A DNA stretch of 64,000 nucleotides from Sphingopyxis sp. PAMC25046 (GCF_004795895.1 NZ_CP039250.1:2480001-2544000); one strand, 5' to 3'. Numbered from the stretch's first letter, positions 6,267 to 14,979 are shown. Notes: a model not told the origin generated them from the letters alone. Numbers and translations are program-made.

Positions 6267-9200
6267 CGCACAGGCTCGCTTTCTGGTGGCTGAACGGGGG
6301 CGGTTTCGCCCCTCGCGGCGGCTTCGGCTTCTTCCTGGGCCCGCATCAGGGCCGGCAAATTCTGTTCGATCAGCAGCGACGGGTCGTAAAAACCCTTCGC
6401 CGACGTCAGGAGCTGGCGGAACGGTGCCTTGATCTTCACATTGAAGACCAACGGCAGTTTCGCGACCTGATTGGTCAGGAAATTGCGCGTCGCGCCTTCG
6501 CCCTGCCCCACGCCGCCAAAGCGGATGTCGGTCACCATTTCGCCGTCGAGGTCCCCGTTCAGGATGATCGTCAGATCGTCATATTTGAGGCTGCGCAGCG
6601 CGCCAAAGGCAAAATTGGCGATCGCGCCGAGATTGCGGTTCGACAATTCGCCGACATAGGCGAGCGTGCCGCCGCCGGCACGCGAATCGATGCGTCCGCC
6701 GACGATGCGCCCGCCGAGCCCGTCGAATTCGACCGGCAGCGTCCCATCGAACACGCCGGTAGCGTTGATATTGTCAAAACCGAAATTCTGAAGGAATACC
6801 GCGGCGTCGACCCCGACGATGTCGAACGAGAGCCGCCGCGCCTTATCGGCGTTGAAATCAAGCGTCGTCGGGTGAAGCAGCAATTGGCCGCCACCAAAGG
6901 GCCAGCTCCCGCCCTCGATGCGGACGCGGTTGTCGCCGAGCAGCCGATATTCGATCTCGCCGTCGATCACGGGAATGCCGGGATTGATCTCCTTGATCTT
7001 CGCGATCTGCCCCGGCGCCGACTTGAGCCCGATCAGATCGTCGAAGCTGAGCGTCGTCGTCAGCCCCGTCACCGGACCGAACGCCGCGGCGAGGCTCGCG
7101 TCGGCGGTCGCGAAGGTGCCTCGGCTGGTGACGCCGTCGGCGGTCCATTCGATCCGTCCGTCGCCGACCACCGAGCCCTGCACGTTGGCGACGACGCCGA
7201 GCGCAAGACTGGTGAGTTGGTCTGGCTGAAACGCCTCGTTGAACCGCAGTTCCTTGACGGCGAGGTCCGCCCAGCCGCTGCCGTCGGCGAAACGGTGGCG
7301 GATCAGCGTATCGAGAATCTTCGTTCCGGTCTTCCGTTCGTTGAAGCCGGCCTTCGCTTCGATGATTCCATCGGCGAAACGCAGGTTCGCATCATCGCTG
7401 ACGAGTGGGGAGAAGCGTGCGTCGGGCGCCGCGTCGGTGAGCAAAAGGCCGCCGTCGAGCGTCAGCGCGCCGTTCGCAAAGCGCCATTGCCCCGCGATCT
7501 CGCTCATATCGAGCGGCACTGCACCGATCTTGCCGCTGGCGCCGCGAAGCTCGCCCGCCATGCCCTGCGGTGTCGCGCGCCCGTTCAGGCTGTCGGCGGC
7601 GAAGCGCGTCGCGCTCTCCCCCTCACCCAGCCTCACATCGGCGCGCGCGAGCGACCAGCGCATCGCCGCGAGGTCAATATTCGCGGGCCCGCTCGTCAGG
7701 CTGAGCAGCGAACTGCCGCTTGTTCCGCGCAAGGCGATGCGCGGAATGCGAATGTCGCCGCGCAGCCCATCGGGCCCAGCGCTGAGCAGCGGCGCGCCCG
7801 GACGGCTGCACAGATCGATCGCGCTGCGGTCCAGCCGGAATCCGCTGACCTCGATCCGGTCGGCGGCGACGCGGCTACACCCGCCGTCAAGCGCGAGGGC
7901 TCCGGTCGGAGCGAGAAAACCGTTCAGCGGCACCGTCAGCCGCTGGACGCGCCCGCCCGCGAGCGGGCCCGACAGGGCGGCCGTCGTCGCGAAGCGGAGC
8001 AGGCCGCCGGCGCCGCCCGAAAAGCGTACCGGCGTCAGCGCAAGCCGCGCCCCATCGGCGTTATAGGGCTCGAAGCTGGCAAGGCCCGTGACCCGGCCGT
8101 CCTCGTCGCGATCGATGCTGAGCGTCCCCGACGGCAGGTCGCCGCCATCGATGCTCCAGCGGCCCGTCGCAATCACCGCGGGCTCGTCCGCGCCATAGAG
8201 ATAGCCGATGCGGCTGTCGGCGCTGCCGGTGAAGCGCGCGCCGCTCGCGCTCGTCAGCTCTGGCGCGATCAGGTCGACCCGCGCGGTCGGCCCCTCGCCC
8301 GCCAGCGCGAACCCCGCGCTGCCGCTGGCGCTGGCCAGCACGCGGCCGAGCGCGGCCATCGCCTTCGCTGCCAGCGGCCCGACCGGCGTCCCCGCCAGCC
8401 CGCGCGCGCTTTCGGCGAGCGAGCGGCGCAAATCCGCACTGCCGCTCGCGCGCGCGAAACCGATGCGGCCGTCGAACTTGGGCGCCGCGCTGCCGACGCT
8501 GCCTTCGGCCTCGAGATCCACTGTCTCGGCTGCGAAATCGGGCCCGCGCAGGCGGGCCATGTCAGCCTCGATGGCGAGTTTGGTCAACACCGCGGTCCCG
8601 TCGAAGCTTGCGAGCAGCCCCATCCTGTCGGCGGCGAGCGGTCCGGCGATCAGCTCTACGATGCTGGCGTCGGCCTTCCCTTTCCAGCTCTGCAGATCCT
8701 CCGACAGCGACAGGTCGAGCGCGATTTGCGGCGACGCCGCACTTACGCTGCCGTCGGCGCAGCGGAGCGAGCCGCCGCGTAGCGGCCCCACCAACTGCGG
8801 CCGGACATCGCGGACGAGGATTGTTCCATAGAAGCTGACATTCTCGCCGTTGCACCCCGCCGCCCCGACGCGCGGCGCGACCAGCGCGAGCTTGCCGGTA
8901 AAATCGCGGCGCAGATTGCCGCCGCCATTGAGCGACGCGCCGACGTCGCCCCACGGCGTTTCGACCCGTGCCCGCGCATCGCGGAGGGCCACCGACAGAT
9001 CGGGCAAGGCGAAGGGATCCTTGCTTTCGGGATCGCGAAACTTGTCGAGCGAACCGAACGAAAGGCGGCCATCGACGAAGCGGCCATAAAGTCGGACGCC
9101 CTCGGCGTTGATTCCCGACACATAGGGCCCCGACCAGCCATAGCCGAGCAGGACTTCGACGCGCCGCGCCGTCAGGTCGGGCCGCTTCGGGTCGCCGATG

Positions 9201-9430
9201 ACGATGTCGGACAATATCTCGCTGCGAAAACCGATCCGCTCGATCGTGTAACGCGCGGGAACGTCGCGGCCATCGAGTTGCCCCCGGATAAACTCGTCGG
9301 CGATCGGTTCGCGCGCGATCCAAGCCCCCGCAACGAGGACGATCACCGCGCCAGCGGTCAGCCATCGCTTCTTGAACAGCAGCTTGCGGTATTTGAACCT
9401 TGGCGCCGCTCCGTCCGTCGCGTCCGTCAT
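6263..9430 (-). CDS. ydbH: YdbH-like AsmA-superfamily envelope lipid transport protein
   Basis: This 1055-residue protein has one N-terminal membrane anchor (about residues 22-40, LTAGAVIVLVAGAWIA) and a long periplasmic beta-rich region. The C-terminal part (GNRVRIEGGSWPFGGGQLLL, RIDSRAGGGTLAYVGELSNR, LNGDLDGEMVTDIRFGGVGQ) matches the YdbH family. In E. coli, YdbH, TamB and YhdP jointly move phospholipids to the outer membrane. Gene order ydbH-ynbE-ydbL with 4- and 1-base overlaps is conserved here. The long open frame on the opposite strand is a high-GC shadow. The C-terminal PVQPPESEP tail is low complexity. Confidence 0.88.
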   Translation of the reverse strand: MTDATDGAAPRFKYRKLLFKKRWLTAGAVIVLVAGAWIAREPIADEFIRGQLDGRDVPARYTIERIGFRSEILSDIVIGDPKRPDLTARRVEVLLGYGWSGPYVSGINAEGVRLYGRFVDGRLSFGSLDKFRDPESKDPFALPDLSVALRDARARVETPWGDVGASLNGGGNLRRDFTGKLALVAPRVGAAGCNGENVSFYGTILVRDVRPQLVGPLRGGSLRCADGSVSAASPQIALDLSLSEDLQSWKGKADASIVELIAGPLAADRMGLLASFDGTAVLTKLAIEADMARLRGPDFAAETVDLEAEGSVGSAAPKFDGRIGFARASGSADLRRSLAESARGLAGTPVGPLAAKAMAALGRVLASASGSAGFALAGEGPTARVDLIAPELTSASGARFTGSADSRIGYLYGADEPAVIATGRWSIDGGDLPSGTLSIDRDEDGRVTGLASFEPYNADGARLALTPVRFSGGAGGLLRFATTAALSGPLAGGRVQRLTVPLNGFLAPTGALALDGGCSRVAADRIEVSGFRLDRSAIDLCSRPGAPLLSAGPDGLRGDIRIPRIALRGTSGSSLLSLTSGPANIDLAAMRWSLARADVRLGEGESATRFAADSLNGRATPQGMAGELRGASGKIGAVPLDMSEIAGQWRFANGALTLDGGLLLTDAAPDARFSPLVSDDANLRFADGIIEAKAGFNERKTGTKILDTLIRHRFADGSGWADLAVKELRFNEAFQPDQLTSLALGVVANVQGSVVGDGRIEWTADGVTSRGTFATADASLAAAFGPVTGLTTTLSFDDLIGLKSAPGQIAKIKEINPGIPVIDGEIEYRLLGDNRVRIEGGSWPFGGGQLLLHPTTLDFNADKARRLSFDIVGVDAAVFLQNFGFDNINATGVFDGTLPVEFDGLGGRIVGGRIDSRAGGGTLAYVGELSNRNLGAIANFAFGALRSLKYDDLTIILNGDLDGEMVTDIRFGGVGQGEGATRNFLTNQVAKLPLVFNVKIKAPFRQLLTSAKGFYDPSLLIEQNLPALMRAQEEAEAAARGETAPVQPPESEPVR

Positions 9431-9600
9431 GCTAGGCTGGCCGATGACGTCATGGCGGCAAAATCTCGTCCCTCACCCCAAATCCTGTTCAGGGGAGAAA
9501 CGCCGGACATCATATTTCGCTGCAAGAAACTGATCCGGTTCGCCATCTTCCTTTTCCTATGACCGTTGAGTGCGCCCCACAAGGCGGTTATTCCCGCACC

Positions 9601-10284
9601 ATGGGGGACAGGGAAACACCGGATCATCTCGGGCACCGCGCGCGGCTGCGATCGCGTTTGCTCGACGATTCCGAGGGACTCGCGGATTATGAACTGGTGG
9701 AATATCTGCTCGCCCTCGCGATCCCGCGCCGCGACACCAAGCCGCTCGCCAAGGCGCTGCTCCGCGAATTCGGGTCGCTGGCGCAGCTTGTGAGCGCCGA
9801 TCCCGAATCGCTGCGCCGCGTGGATGGGCTCGGCGACACCGGGATCGCGGCACTCAAGATCGTTCAGGCCGCCGCTCTGCGTCTTTTGAAAGGCGAATTT
9901 CGCGACAAACCCCTGCTCTCCAGCTGGGACGCGCTGCTCGACTGGTTGCGCGCCGACATGGGACCGATCGACGTCGAGCGCGTCCGCGTGCTTTACCTCA
10001 ATTCGCGTAACATGCTGATCCGCGACGAGCTTGCGAGCGAGGGATCGATAGACCAGTCGGCCATCTATGTCCGCGAGGTGATCAAGCGCGCGCTGGAGCT
10101 CGGCGCCTCGGCGATCATCCTCGTCCACAATCATCCGAGCGGCAGCCCCGAACCGAGCCGGCAGGACATCGCCATAACCCGCGAGATCGCCGGAGCGGCC
10201 GCAAAGCTGGGGATCGCGCTGCACGATCACATCGTCATCGGCGGTTCGGAGTATCGCAGCTTTCGTGCGATGGGACTTCTCTAG
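9601..10284 (+). CDS. radC: RadC family protein with JAB/MPN metalloprotease fold
   Basis: The protein has 227 residues from the ATG at 9601 (MGDRETPDHLGHRARLRSRL). An ATG at 9559 would add 14 residues unlike the family, so the later start is preferred. An N-terminal helix-hairpin-helix-like region (about 20-85, including VDGLGDTGIAAL) precedes the MPN domain, which has the JAMM signature HNHPSGSPEPSRQD. RadC was named as a DNA repair protein, but a direct repair role is doubtful and the biochemical activity is unsettled. It is divergent from ydbH. Confidence 0.93.
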   Translation: MGDRETPDHLGHRARLRSRLLDDSEGLADYELVEYLLALAIPRRDTKPLAKALLREFGSLAQLVSADPESLRRVDGLGDTGIAALKIVQAAALRLLKGEFRDKPLLSSWDALLDWLRADMGPIDVERVRVLYLNSRNMLIRDELASEGSIDQSAIYVREVIKRALELGASAIILVHNHPSGSPEPSRQDIAITREIAGAAAKLGIALHDHIVIGGSEYRSFRAMGLL

Positions 10285-10489
10285 CCCATTTGACTTATCC
10301 CGCCCCCGGCGACATCATCGCGTGATGCAGATTCGACGCGGCCTTCTCCGCTTCCGTTTCCACGGAGGACAGCTTCTCGCGGGCATTTAGCCCCGGGTTC
10401 CGGCGCGACCGCCCCGAGCCCGGGGCACCCTTCCGTCCAACATCGCCGCGCGTGGCGAACTGCCGCGCGCCAGCCGGAAAGTCCGCGCC

Positions 10490-10906
10490 ATGACCAAAAA
10501 GAAAAGCGGGGCCTCGATGCCCCAAATCCGCATGATCGACAGCGAAGCCGACGCACTGACCGAACTTACACTGCAAAATCAGCGCGATTCGATCTCCTTC
10601 CATGAACTGCTGCTCGACGAGATCGATCGCGCCACGATCTGCGACCGTACCGATATACCGCCCGACGTCGTCACGATGGGTTCAAATGTTACCTTCCTCG
10701 ACGAAAAGAGCGGTGCCGAGCGGACGGTGCGCCTCGTCTATCCCGCCGACGCCGACATCGCCGCGGGGCGAATGTCGATTCTGACGCCGGTCGGCGCCGG
10801 ATTGATCGGACTCAGCGTCGGCCAGTCGATCAACTGGCCCGACCGCGGCGGCATCGAGCACCGGTTGACGATCGTCGCGGTCGAGCAACCGATGCCCGCT
10901 GCATGA
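10490..10906 (+). CDS. rnk: Rnk-like regulator of nucleoside diphosphate kinase, GreA/GreB fold
   Basis: This 138-residue protein has an N-terminal helical part with FHELLLDEIDRATI and a C-terminal GreA/GreB-type domain. The latter shows MGSNVTFLDEKSGAERTVRL, VYPADADIAAGRMSILTPVG and AGLIGLSVGQSINWP, a standard Rnk/GreA pattern. Rnk binds RNA polymerase without the coiled-coil acidic tip that makes GreA a cleavage factor, and this protein also lacks that tip. The 205-bp gap upstream holds only an imperfect inverted repeat (10390-10397 against 10419-10426). The gene is convergent with the EF-hand gene. Confidence 0.85.
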   Translation: MTKKKSGASMPQIRMIDSEADALTELTLQNQRDSISFHELLLDEIDRATICDRTDIPPDVVTMGSNVTFLDEKSGAERTVRLVYPADADIAAGRMSILTPVGAGLIGLSVGQSINWPDRGGIEHRLTIVAVEQPMPAA

Positions 10907-10913
10907 ACGGCGA

Positions 10914-10943
10914 TGCGGCCGCCGGATCGCTCCGACGGCCGCA
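10914..10943. terminator. bidirectional hairpin between rnk and the EF-hand gene
   Basis: TGCGGCCG at 10914-10921 pairs with 10936-10943, and an inner CGGA/TCCG pair extends the stem. It lies between convergent genes. There is no clear T run, so termination is inferred from position and stem strength. Confidence 0.5.
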
Positions 10944-10961
10944 CCACCCCGCGAGGCGCGC

Positions 10962-11435
10962 TTAGGCGCCGCGCGACAGGAAACCCGTGAGTTCGGTCTT
11001 GTTCACGCCGCCCGACTTGTCGCTGTCGGCCGATGCGAACGCCTGACCGATCCAGCTTGTCACCTCGGCCGATTCGACATCGGCGGCGGGGTCGGTCGCG
11101 GCACGCAGTTTCTTCATCCACGCGCCGAATTCGGTCTCGTTGAGATCGCCGTTCTTGTCCCCGTCATAAGTCGGGAATTCCTGATCGACGATCTGCGCGA
11201 TCTGCGTCGGCGTTGCCGCCGCGCCCGATGGTGCGGACTCGGCCGCAGCCGGCGGCGTCGAAGAATCGGGCGCCGGGGCCGGGCTCGTCGTGTCCGGCAT
11301 AGGGGCGGGTTCAGCCGGAGCGGCCGGTTCGGTCGTCGGTGGATTCATCGGATCCGAAGCCGGCGGGGTCGTCTGGGCCAGCGCAGGAAAACTCACGGCG
11401 GCGGCACCGATCAAAAGCATCTGTTTCAACATCAT
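10962..11435 (-). CDS. secreted Pro/Ala-rich protein with two EF-hand calcium-binding loops
   Basis: This 157-residue protein has a signal peptide (LLIGAAAVSFPALA, cleavage near residue 20), then a Pro/Ala/Thr-rich linker (about 21-75) and a C-terminal pair of EF-hands. The loops are DGDKNGDLNETE (91-102) and DSDKSGGVNKTE (137-148), both with Asp/Asn ligands at the expected positions and Glu at position 12. It should bind calcium in the periplasm or outside the cell. It lies 20 bp behind a paralogue that shares the signal peptide and start of the linker but has no EF-hands. The specific role is unknown. Confidence 0.85.
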   Translation of the reverse strand: MMLKQMLLIGAAAVSFPALAQTTPPASDPMNPPTTEPAAPAEPAPMPDTTSPAPAPDSSTPPAAAESAPSGAAATPTQIAQIVDQEFPTYDGDKNGDLNETEFGAWMKKLRAATDPAADVESAEVTSWIGQAFASADSDKSGGVNKTELTGFLSRGA

Positions 11436-11454
11436 CTATCTCCAGTGTAGCGGG

Positions 11455-11754
11455 TTATTCCGGTTCCGATTCGGGCTTTTCCTCATCGTCCGGAGCGGGC
11501 TGATCGGCCGGGGGGGTCGGCTCAGCCGCAGGGGGCGTGTCGCTGGGGACCGCGTCCTCGGTCGGCGCCTCGTCAGCGGGCTTGGTTTCGTCCATGGGGG
11601 TGCTGTCCGGCGCGGGCGCGGTGCTATCGGTGGGAGCCGGCGGCGTCTGGGCCGTTGGAGCCTGATCTTCGCTTGCCGGGGGAGTCGTCTGGGCCAGGGC
11701 GGGGAAGCTGATGGCGGCTGCGCCGATCAAAAGCACTTTTTTCAACACATTCAT
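11455..11754 (-). CDS. secreted acidic Pro-rich protein, paralogue of the EF-hand protein without the domain
   Basis: This 99-residue protein has a signal peptide (LLIGAAAISFPALA) nearly identical to that of the next gene, and the mature protein again starts QTTPPAS. The rest is a disordered Pro/Ala/Asp/Glu tail ending EKPESEPE. No folded domain can be seen. It is the first gene of a two-gene unit and looks like a partial tandem duplicate. A 7-bp perfect inverted repeat (11766-11772 against 11783-11789) lies just upstream of its ATG. Possible roles include a flexible periplasmic or wall-associated acidic polymer. Confidence 0.7.
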   Translation of the reverse strand: MNVLKKVLLIGAAAISFPALAQTTPPASEDQAPTAQTPPAPTDSTAPAPDSTPMDETKPADEAPTEDAVPSDTPPAAEPTPPADQPAPDDEEKPESEPE

Positions 11755-11821
11755 TCTCCTGTATTGGCGACCTCGATTGATCGGTCGCCTTTCTGATGGG
11801 GCGAAAGATCAACCCGCCGGA

Positions 11822-11933
11822 TTTCGCCAAAGTTGCGGGCGCGGGAGATTTGGCGAAACGCCCCGTCCCTGCTACGGGGCGCCCCGTCCCGGTTGCGCGG
11901 GGATTCCGCGACAAGCCGCCCGAAAAGGAAGGA
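11822..11933 (+). promoter_or_regulatory. structured leader upstream of purB (candidate cis-regulatory RNA)
   Basis: Three hairpins stand in series before purB. A perfect 10-bp stem TTTCGCCAAA (11822-11831 against 11849-11858) comes first, then a perfect 7-bp stem GCCCCGT (11860-11866 against 11874-11880), then CCCCG (11882-11886 against 11898-11902). The strand at 11874-11880 could instead pair with 11881-11887. The loop of the first hairpin contains CGGGCG (11836-11841), complementary to CGCCCG at 11917-11922, three bases before the AAGGAAGGA ribosome site. The stems are read directly; a regulatory role is inferred. Confidence 0.45.
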
Positions 11934-11939
11934 AATTCA

Positions 11940-13256
11940 ATGGTTCCGCGTTACGCACGGCCGGAAATGACCGCGATCTGGTCGGCCGAGAATCGCTTTC
12001 GCATCTGGTTTGAGATTGAAGCGCACGCGACCGACGCCCTCGCCGAACTCGGCACCGTCCCCAAATCCGCCGCCAAGGCGCTATGGGACTGGTGGGCGAC
12101 GAACCCGGCAATCGACGTGGCCGCGATCGATGCGATCGAAGCGGTGACCAAGCATGATGTCATCGCCTTCCTGACCTGGGTTGCCGAAAATGTCGGCGAC
12201 GAAGCCCGTTTCATGCACCAGGGCATGACGAGCTCCGATGTGCTCGACACCTGCCTCGCGGTCCAGCTTGCCCAAGCGGCTGACATATTGCTCGCCGACC
12301 TCGACACGCTTTTGGAAGCAATCAAGCGCCGCGCCTATGAGCACAAGCTGACCCCGACGATCGGCCGCAGCCACGGCATCCACGCCGAACCGGTGACCTT
12401 CGGCCTCAAGCTCGCCGAGGCCTATGCCGAGTTTTCACGCTGCAAGCTTCGCCTGCAAGCTGCCCGCGCCGAAATCGCGACCTGCGCCATCTCGGGAGCA
12501 GTCGGCACATTCGCGAATATCGACCCGCGTGTCGAAGCGCATGTTGCCGCCAAGCTCGGGCTTTCGATCGAGCCCGTTTCGACGCAGGTCATCCCGCGCG
12601 ATCGCCATGCGATGTTCTTCGCGGTGCTCGGCGTCATCGCCTCGTCGATCGAGCGCCTTGCGGTCGAGGTTCGCCACCTTCAGCGCACCGAAGTGCTCGA
12701 GGCGGAGGAATATTTCTCGCCGGGACAAAAGGGCTCGTCGGCGATGCCGCACAAGCGCAATCCTGTGCTCACCGAAAACCTGACCGGCCTTGCGCGCATG
12801 GTGCGGAGCGCCACCATCCCCGCGATGGAGAATGTCGCGCTCTGGCACGAGCGCGACATCAGCCATTCGTCGGTCGAACGCTTCATCGGCCCCGACGCGA
12901 CGATCACGCTCGACTTCGCGCTCGCGCGCCTGACCGGCGTCGTCGACAAGCTGCTCGTCTACCCCGAGCGGATGCAAAAGAATCTCGACCGCATGGGCGG
13001 CCTCGTCCACTCGCAGCGCGTGCTGCTCGCGCTGACGCAAGCGGGCGCAAGCCGCGAGGACAGCTATGCGCTGGTCCAGCGCAACGCGATGAAGGTGTGG
13101 GAATCGGATGGCCAGCTTTCATTGCTTGAACTGCTGAAGGCCGACGCCGATGTGACCGCGCGGCTGTCAGCGGATCGGCTCACGGAACTTTTCGACCTCG
13201 GCTATCATATGAAGCATGTCGACACGATCTTCGACAGGGTGTTCAAAGCGGCCTAG
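11940..13256 (+). CDS. purB: adenylosuccinate lyase
   Basis: The protein has 438 residues from the ATG at 11940, chosen because AAGGAAGGA precedes it and the N terminus MVPRYARPEMTAIWSAENRF matches the family; earlier in-frame ATGs lie in the leader. It has the fumarase/aspartase superfamily signature SSAMPHKRNP at about residue 265, plus HQGMTSSDVLDTCLA and GRSHGIHAEP with the catalytic histidine. It acts twice in purine synthesis, on SAICAR and on adenylosuccinate, releasing fumarate. The structured leader suggests control at the RNA level. Confidence 0.96.
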   Translation: MVPRYARPEMTAIWSAENRFRIWFEIEAHATDALAELGTVPKSAAKALWDWWATNPAIDVAAIDAIEAVTKHDVIAFLTWVAENVGDEARFMHQGMTSSDVLDTCLAVQLAQAADILLADLDTLLEAIKRRAYEHKLTPTIGRSHGIHAEPVTFGLKLAEAYAEFSRCKLRLQAARAEIATCAISGAVGTFANIDPRVEAHVAAKLGLSIEPVSTQVIPRDRHAMFFAVLGVIASSIERLAVEVRHLQRTEVLEAEEYFSPGQKGSSAMPHKRNPVLTENLTGLARMVRSATIPAMENVALWHERDISHSSVERFIGPDATITLDFALARLTGVVDKLLVYPERMQKNLDRMGGLVHSQRVLLALTQAGASREDSYALVQRNAMKVWESDGQLSLLELLKADADVTARLSADRLTELFDLGYHMKHVDTIFDRVFKAA

Positions 13257-13324
13257 CCGCGGACTGGAAACGCGCGGCATTCTGTCATAGTGTCGTCGCC
13301 GGATCGACAGAGGAGCAAGACGAA

Positions 13325-13669
13325 GTGGGAATCCTGCGTACGATCATCTGGGTCTTGCTAACCGCCGTGCTCGTCATATTCGCGATGGCGAACTGGCAAG
13401 TCGTCACCGTCACGATCTGGCCGGGCTGGGAAGCGGAGACCAAATTGCCCGTCGTCATCTTTGCTTCGTTTCTGATCGGCAGCGTGCCGATGTGGATCGC
13501 GTTGCGCACGACACGCTGGTCGCTGAAGCGCCGCCTCGACGCCAGCGAGCGACAGGCCGCAGATCTGCGCGCGCTCGCCAACCGTCCGGTCGCCCCTGCC
13601 CCCGCGACCGAGCCGGTGAACGATATTCCGCCTGCCCCCACCGATCTTTTCTCGACGGACAAGCCATGA
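13325..13669 (+). CDS. LapA-domain (DUF1049) membrane protein
   Basis: The protein has 114 residues with a GTG start preceded by GAGGAGCAAGACGAA. Two membrane segments (TIIWVLLTAVLVIFAMANW and LPVVIFASFLIGSVPMWIAL) enclose the NWQVVTVTIWPG stretch typical of LapA/LapB-associated DUF1049 proteins, followed by a short coiled coil and a Pro-rich tail. In E. coli the related LapA sits with LapB and modulates LPS synthesis, but here the neighbours are biosynthetic genes. The TGA stop overlaps the pyrF ATG, so it is the first gene of the operon running to folC. Confidence 0.8.
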   Translation: MGILRTIIWVLLTAVLVIFAMANWQVVTVTIWPGWEAETKLPVVIFASFLIGSVPMWIALRTTRWSLKRRLDASERQAADLRALANRPVAPAPATEPVNDIPPAPTDLFSTDKP

Positions 13670-14340
13670 CCTCCCCGCTTTACCTTGCCATCGATACCAC
13701 GCACCTCGATGCCGCGCTCACACTCGCGCAGAAGGTGCGGCGCCATGTCGGAGGGTTGAAGCTGGGCCTCGAATTTTTCTGCGCCAACGGCCATCACGGC
13801 GTGCACGAGATGGCGAAGCTCGGACTGCCGATCTTTCTCGACCTCAAGCTTCACGATATTCCTAATACGGTGGCAAAGGCGATCCAGGCGCTACGTCCGC
13901 TCGAGCCCGCGGTGCTGACCGTGCACGCCGCGGGCGGGCGCGCGATGCTCGAAGAGGCCAAGGCGGTGGCCGGCGCCAATACGAAGGTGGTCGCCGTCAC
14001 CGTGCTGACCAGCCTAGACGCGCCCGATCTCGACGATATCGGTGTCGGCGGCACCCCGCACGACCAGGTCGTCCGCCTCGCCGCGCTCGCGCGCGAAGCC
14101 GGGCTCGACGGCATCGTCTGCTCGGGGCAGGAGGTGAAAGCTGCGCGCAAGGCATGGCCTGGCGGCTATTTCGTCGTCCCCGGCGTCCGCCCTGCAAACG
14201 GCAAGGCCAGTGACCAGAAACGCATCGTGACGCCGGCGCAGGCGATGTCGGACGGCGCCTCGATCCTCGTCGTCGGCCGCCCGATCAGCCAGTCTGCGGA
14301 CCCCGACCTCGCCGCGCGCGAGATCGAAGCGACGCTTTAA
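13666..14340 (+). CDS. pyrF: orotidine 5'-phosphate decarboxylase
   Basis: This 224-residue TIM-barrel enzyme catalyses the last step of UMP synthesis. The catalytic Lys61 and Asp64 lie in FLDLKLHDIPNT, substrate contacts include LAIDTTHLDAA at the N terminus, and phosphate contacts include VPGVRP and VVGRPI near the end. The ATG at 13666 overlaps the lapA stop (ATGA) and gives the normal family length, so the longer in-frame extension upstream is rejected. trpF follows after 9 bp. Confidence 0.96.
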   Translation: MTSPLYLAIDTTHLDAALTLAQKVRRHVGGLKLGLEFFCANGHHGVHEMAKLGLPIFLDLKLHDIPNTVAKAIQALRPLEPAVLTVHAAGGRAMLEEAKAVAGANTKVVAVTVLTSLDAPDLDDIGVGGTPHDQVVRLAALAREAGLDGIVCSGQEVKAARKAWPGGYFVVPGVRPANGKASDQKRIVTPAQAMSDGASILVVGRPISQSADPDLAAREIEATL

Positions 14341-14349
14341 GAGGTTTTC

Positions 14350-14979
14350 ATGCCCCCTTTGGTGAAAATTTGCGGGCTGTCGACGCCCGAAACGGTCGAT
14401 GCCGCCATTCACGGCGGCGCGACGCATATCGGCCTCGTCCATTATGAACCGAGCCCGCGTCACGTCGACCTCAAGACCGCGGCCGAGCTGCGCAAGCGCG
14501 CGGGGCGGCACGTCAAGGTCGCGCTGCTGCTCGTCAACGCCTCGCAGCAGTTGACCGGCGATGCTCTCGGCATGGTGCGGCCCGATATCATCCAGTTCCA
14601 CGGCAGCGAGACGCCCGAATGGCTTGCCGTCGTGAAGAGGCTCGCACCGGCGGAAATCTGGAAGGCGGTCGGGCTGAAAGACGCCGAAACGCTGGTGCGG
14701 ATGCAGAAATATCACGGGATCGCCGATCGCATCCTCTTCGACGCCCCTGCGGCCGCCCTGCCCGGCGGGACGGGAACGCGGTTCGACTGGTCGCTGCTCA
14801 AGAACCATCGCCACATGATGGACTGGGGCATCGCGGGCGGACTGACGCCGCGCAATGTCGCTCAGGCGATCGCCGAAACCGGCGCGCCGCTCGTCGATGT
14901 CTCGTCGGGCGTCGAAAGCGCGCCGGGCGTCAAGGATGTGGACAAGATCGCCGCTTTCCTTAAAGCCGCCGGACGATGA
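14350..14979 (+). CDS. trpF: phosphoribosylanthranilate isomerase
   Basis: This 209-residue TIM-barrel enzyme converts phosphoribosylanthranilate to CdRP in tryptophan synthesis. The general base Cys8 is in VKICGL and the general acid Asp131 in [17 protein letters not shown] and [10 protein letters not shown] are the substrate-phosphate loops. The gene is preceded by AAGAGG (14339-14344) and ends in an ATGA overlap with trpB. TrpC and TrpD are not in this operon, the usual split arrangement in alphaproteobacteria. Confidence 0.96.
   Translation: MPPLVKICGLSTPETVDAAIHGGATHIGLVHYEPSPRHVDLKTAAELRKRAGRHVKVALLLVNASQQLTGDALGMVRPDIIQFHGSETPEWLAVVKRLAPAEIWKAVGLKDAETLVRMQKYHGIADRILFDAPAAALPGGTGTRFDWSLLKNHRHMMDWGIAGGLTPRNVAQAIAETGAPLVDVSSGVESAPGVKDVDKIAAFLKAAGR

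Noticed and set aside
6242..8782. 846-codon open frame on the plus strand opposite ydbH
   Set aside because: No family resemblance, Arg-rich composition typical of antisense frames in GC-rich DNA, and ydbH on the other strand has clear family motifs and overlapping partners.
10290..10318. Promoter-like TTGACT before rnk
   Set aside because: The -35 is good, but the element at the right distance is CATCAT, too far from a -10 consensus, and the site is 170 bp from the gene.
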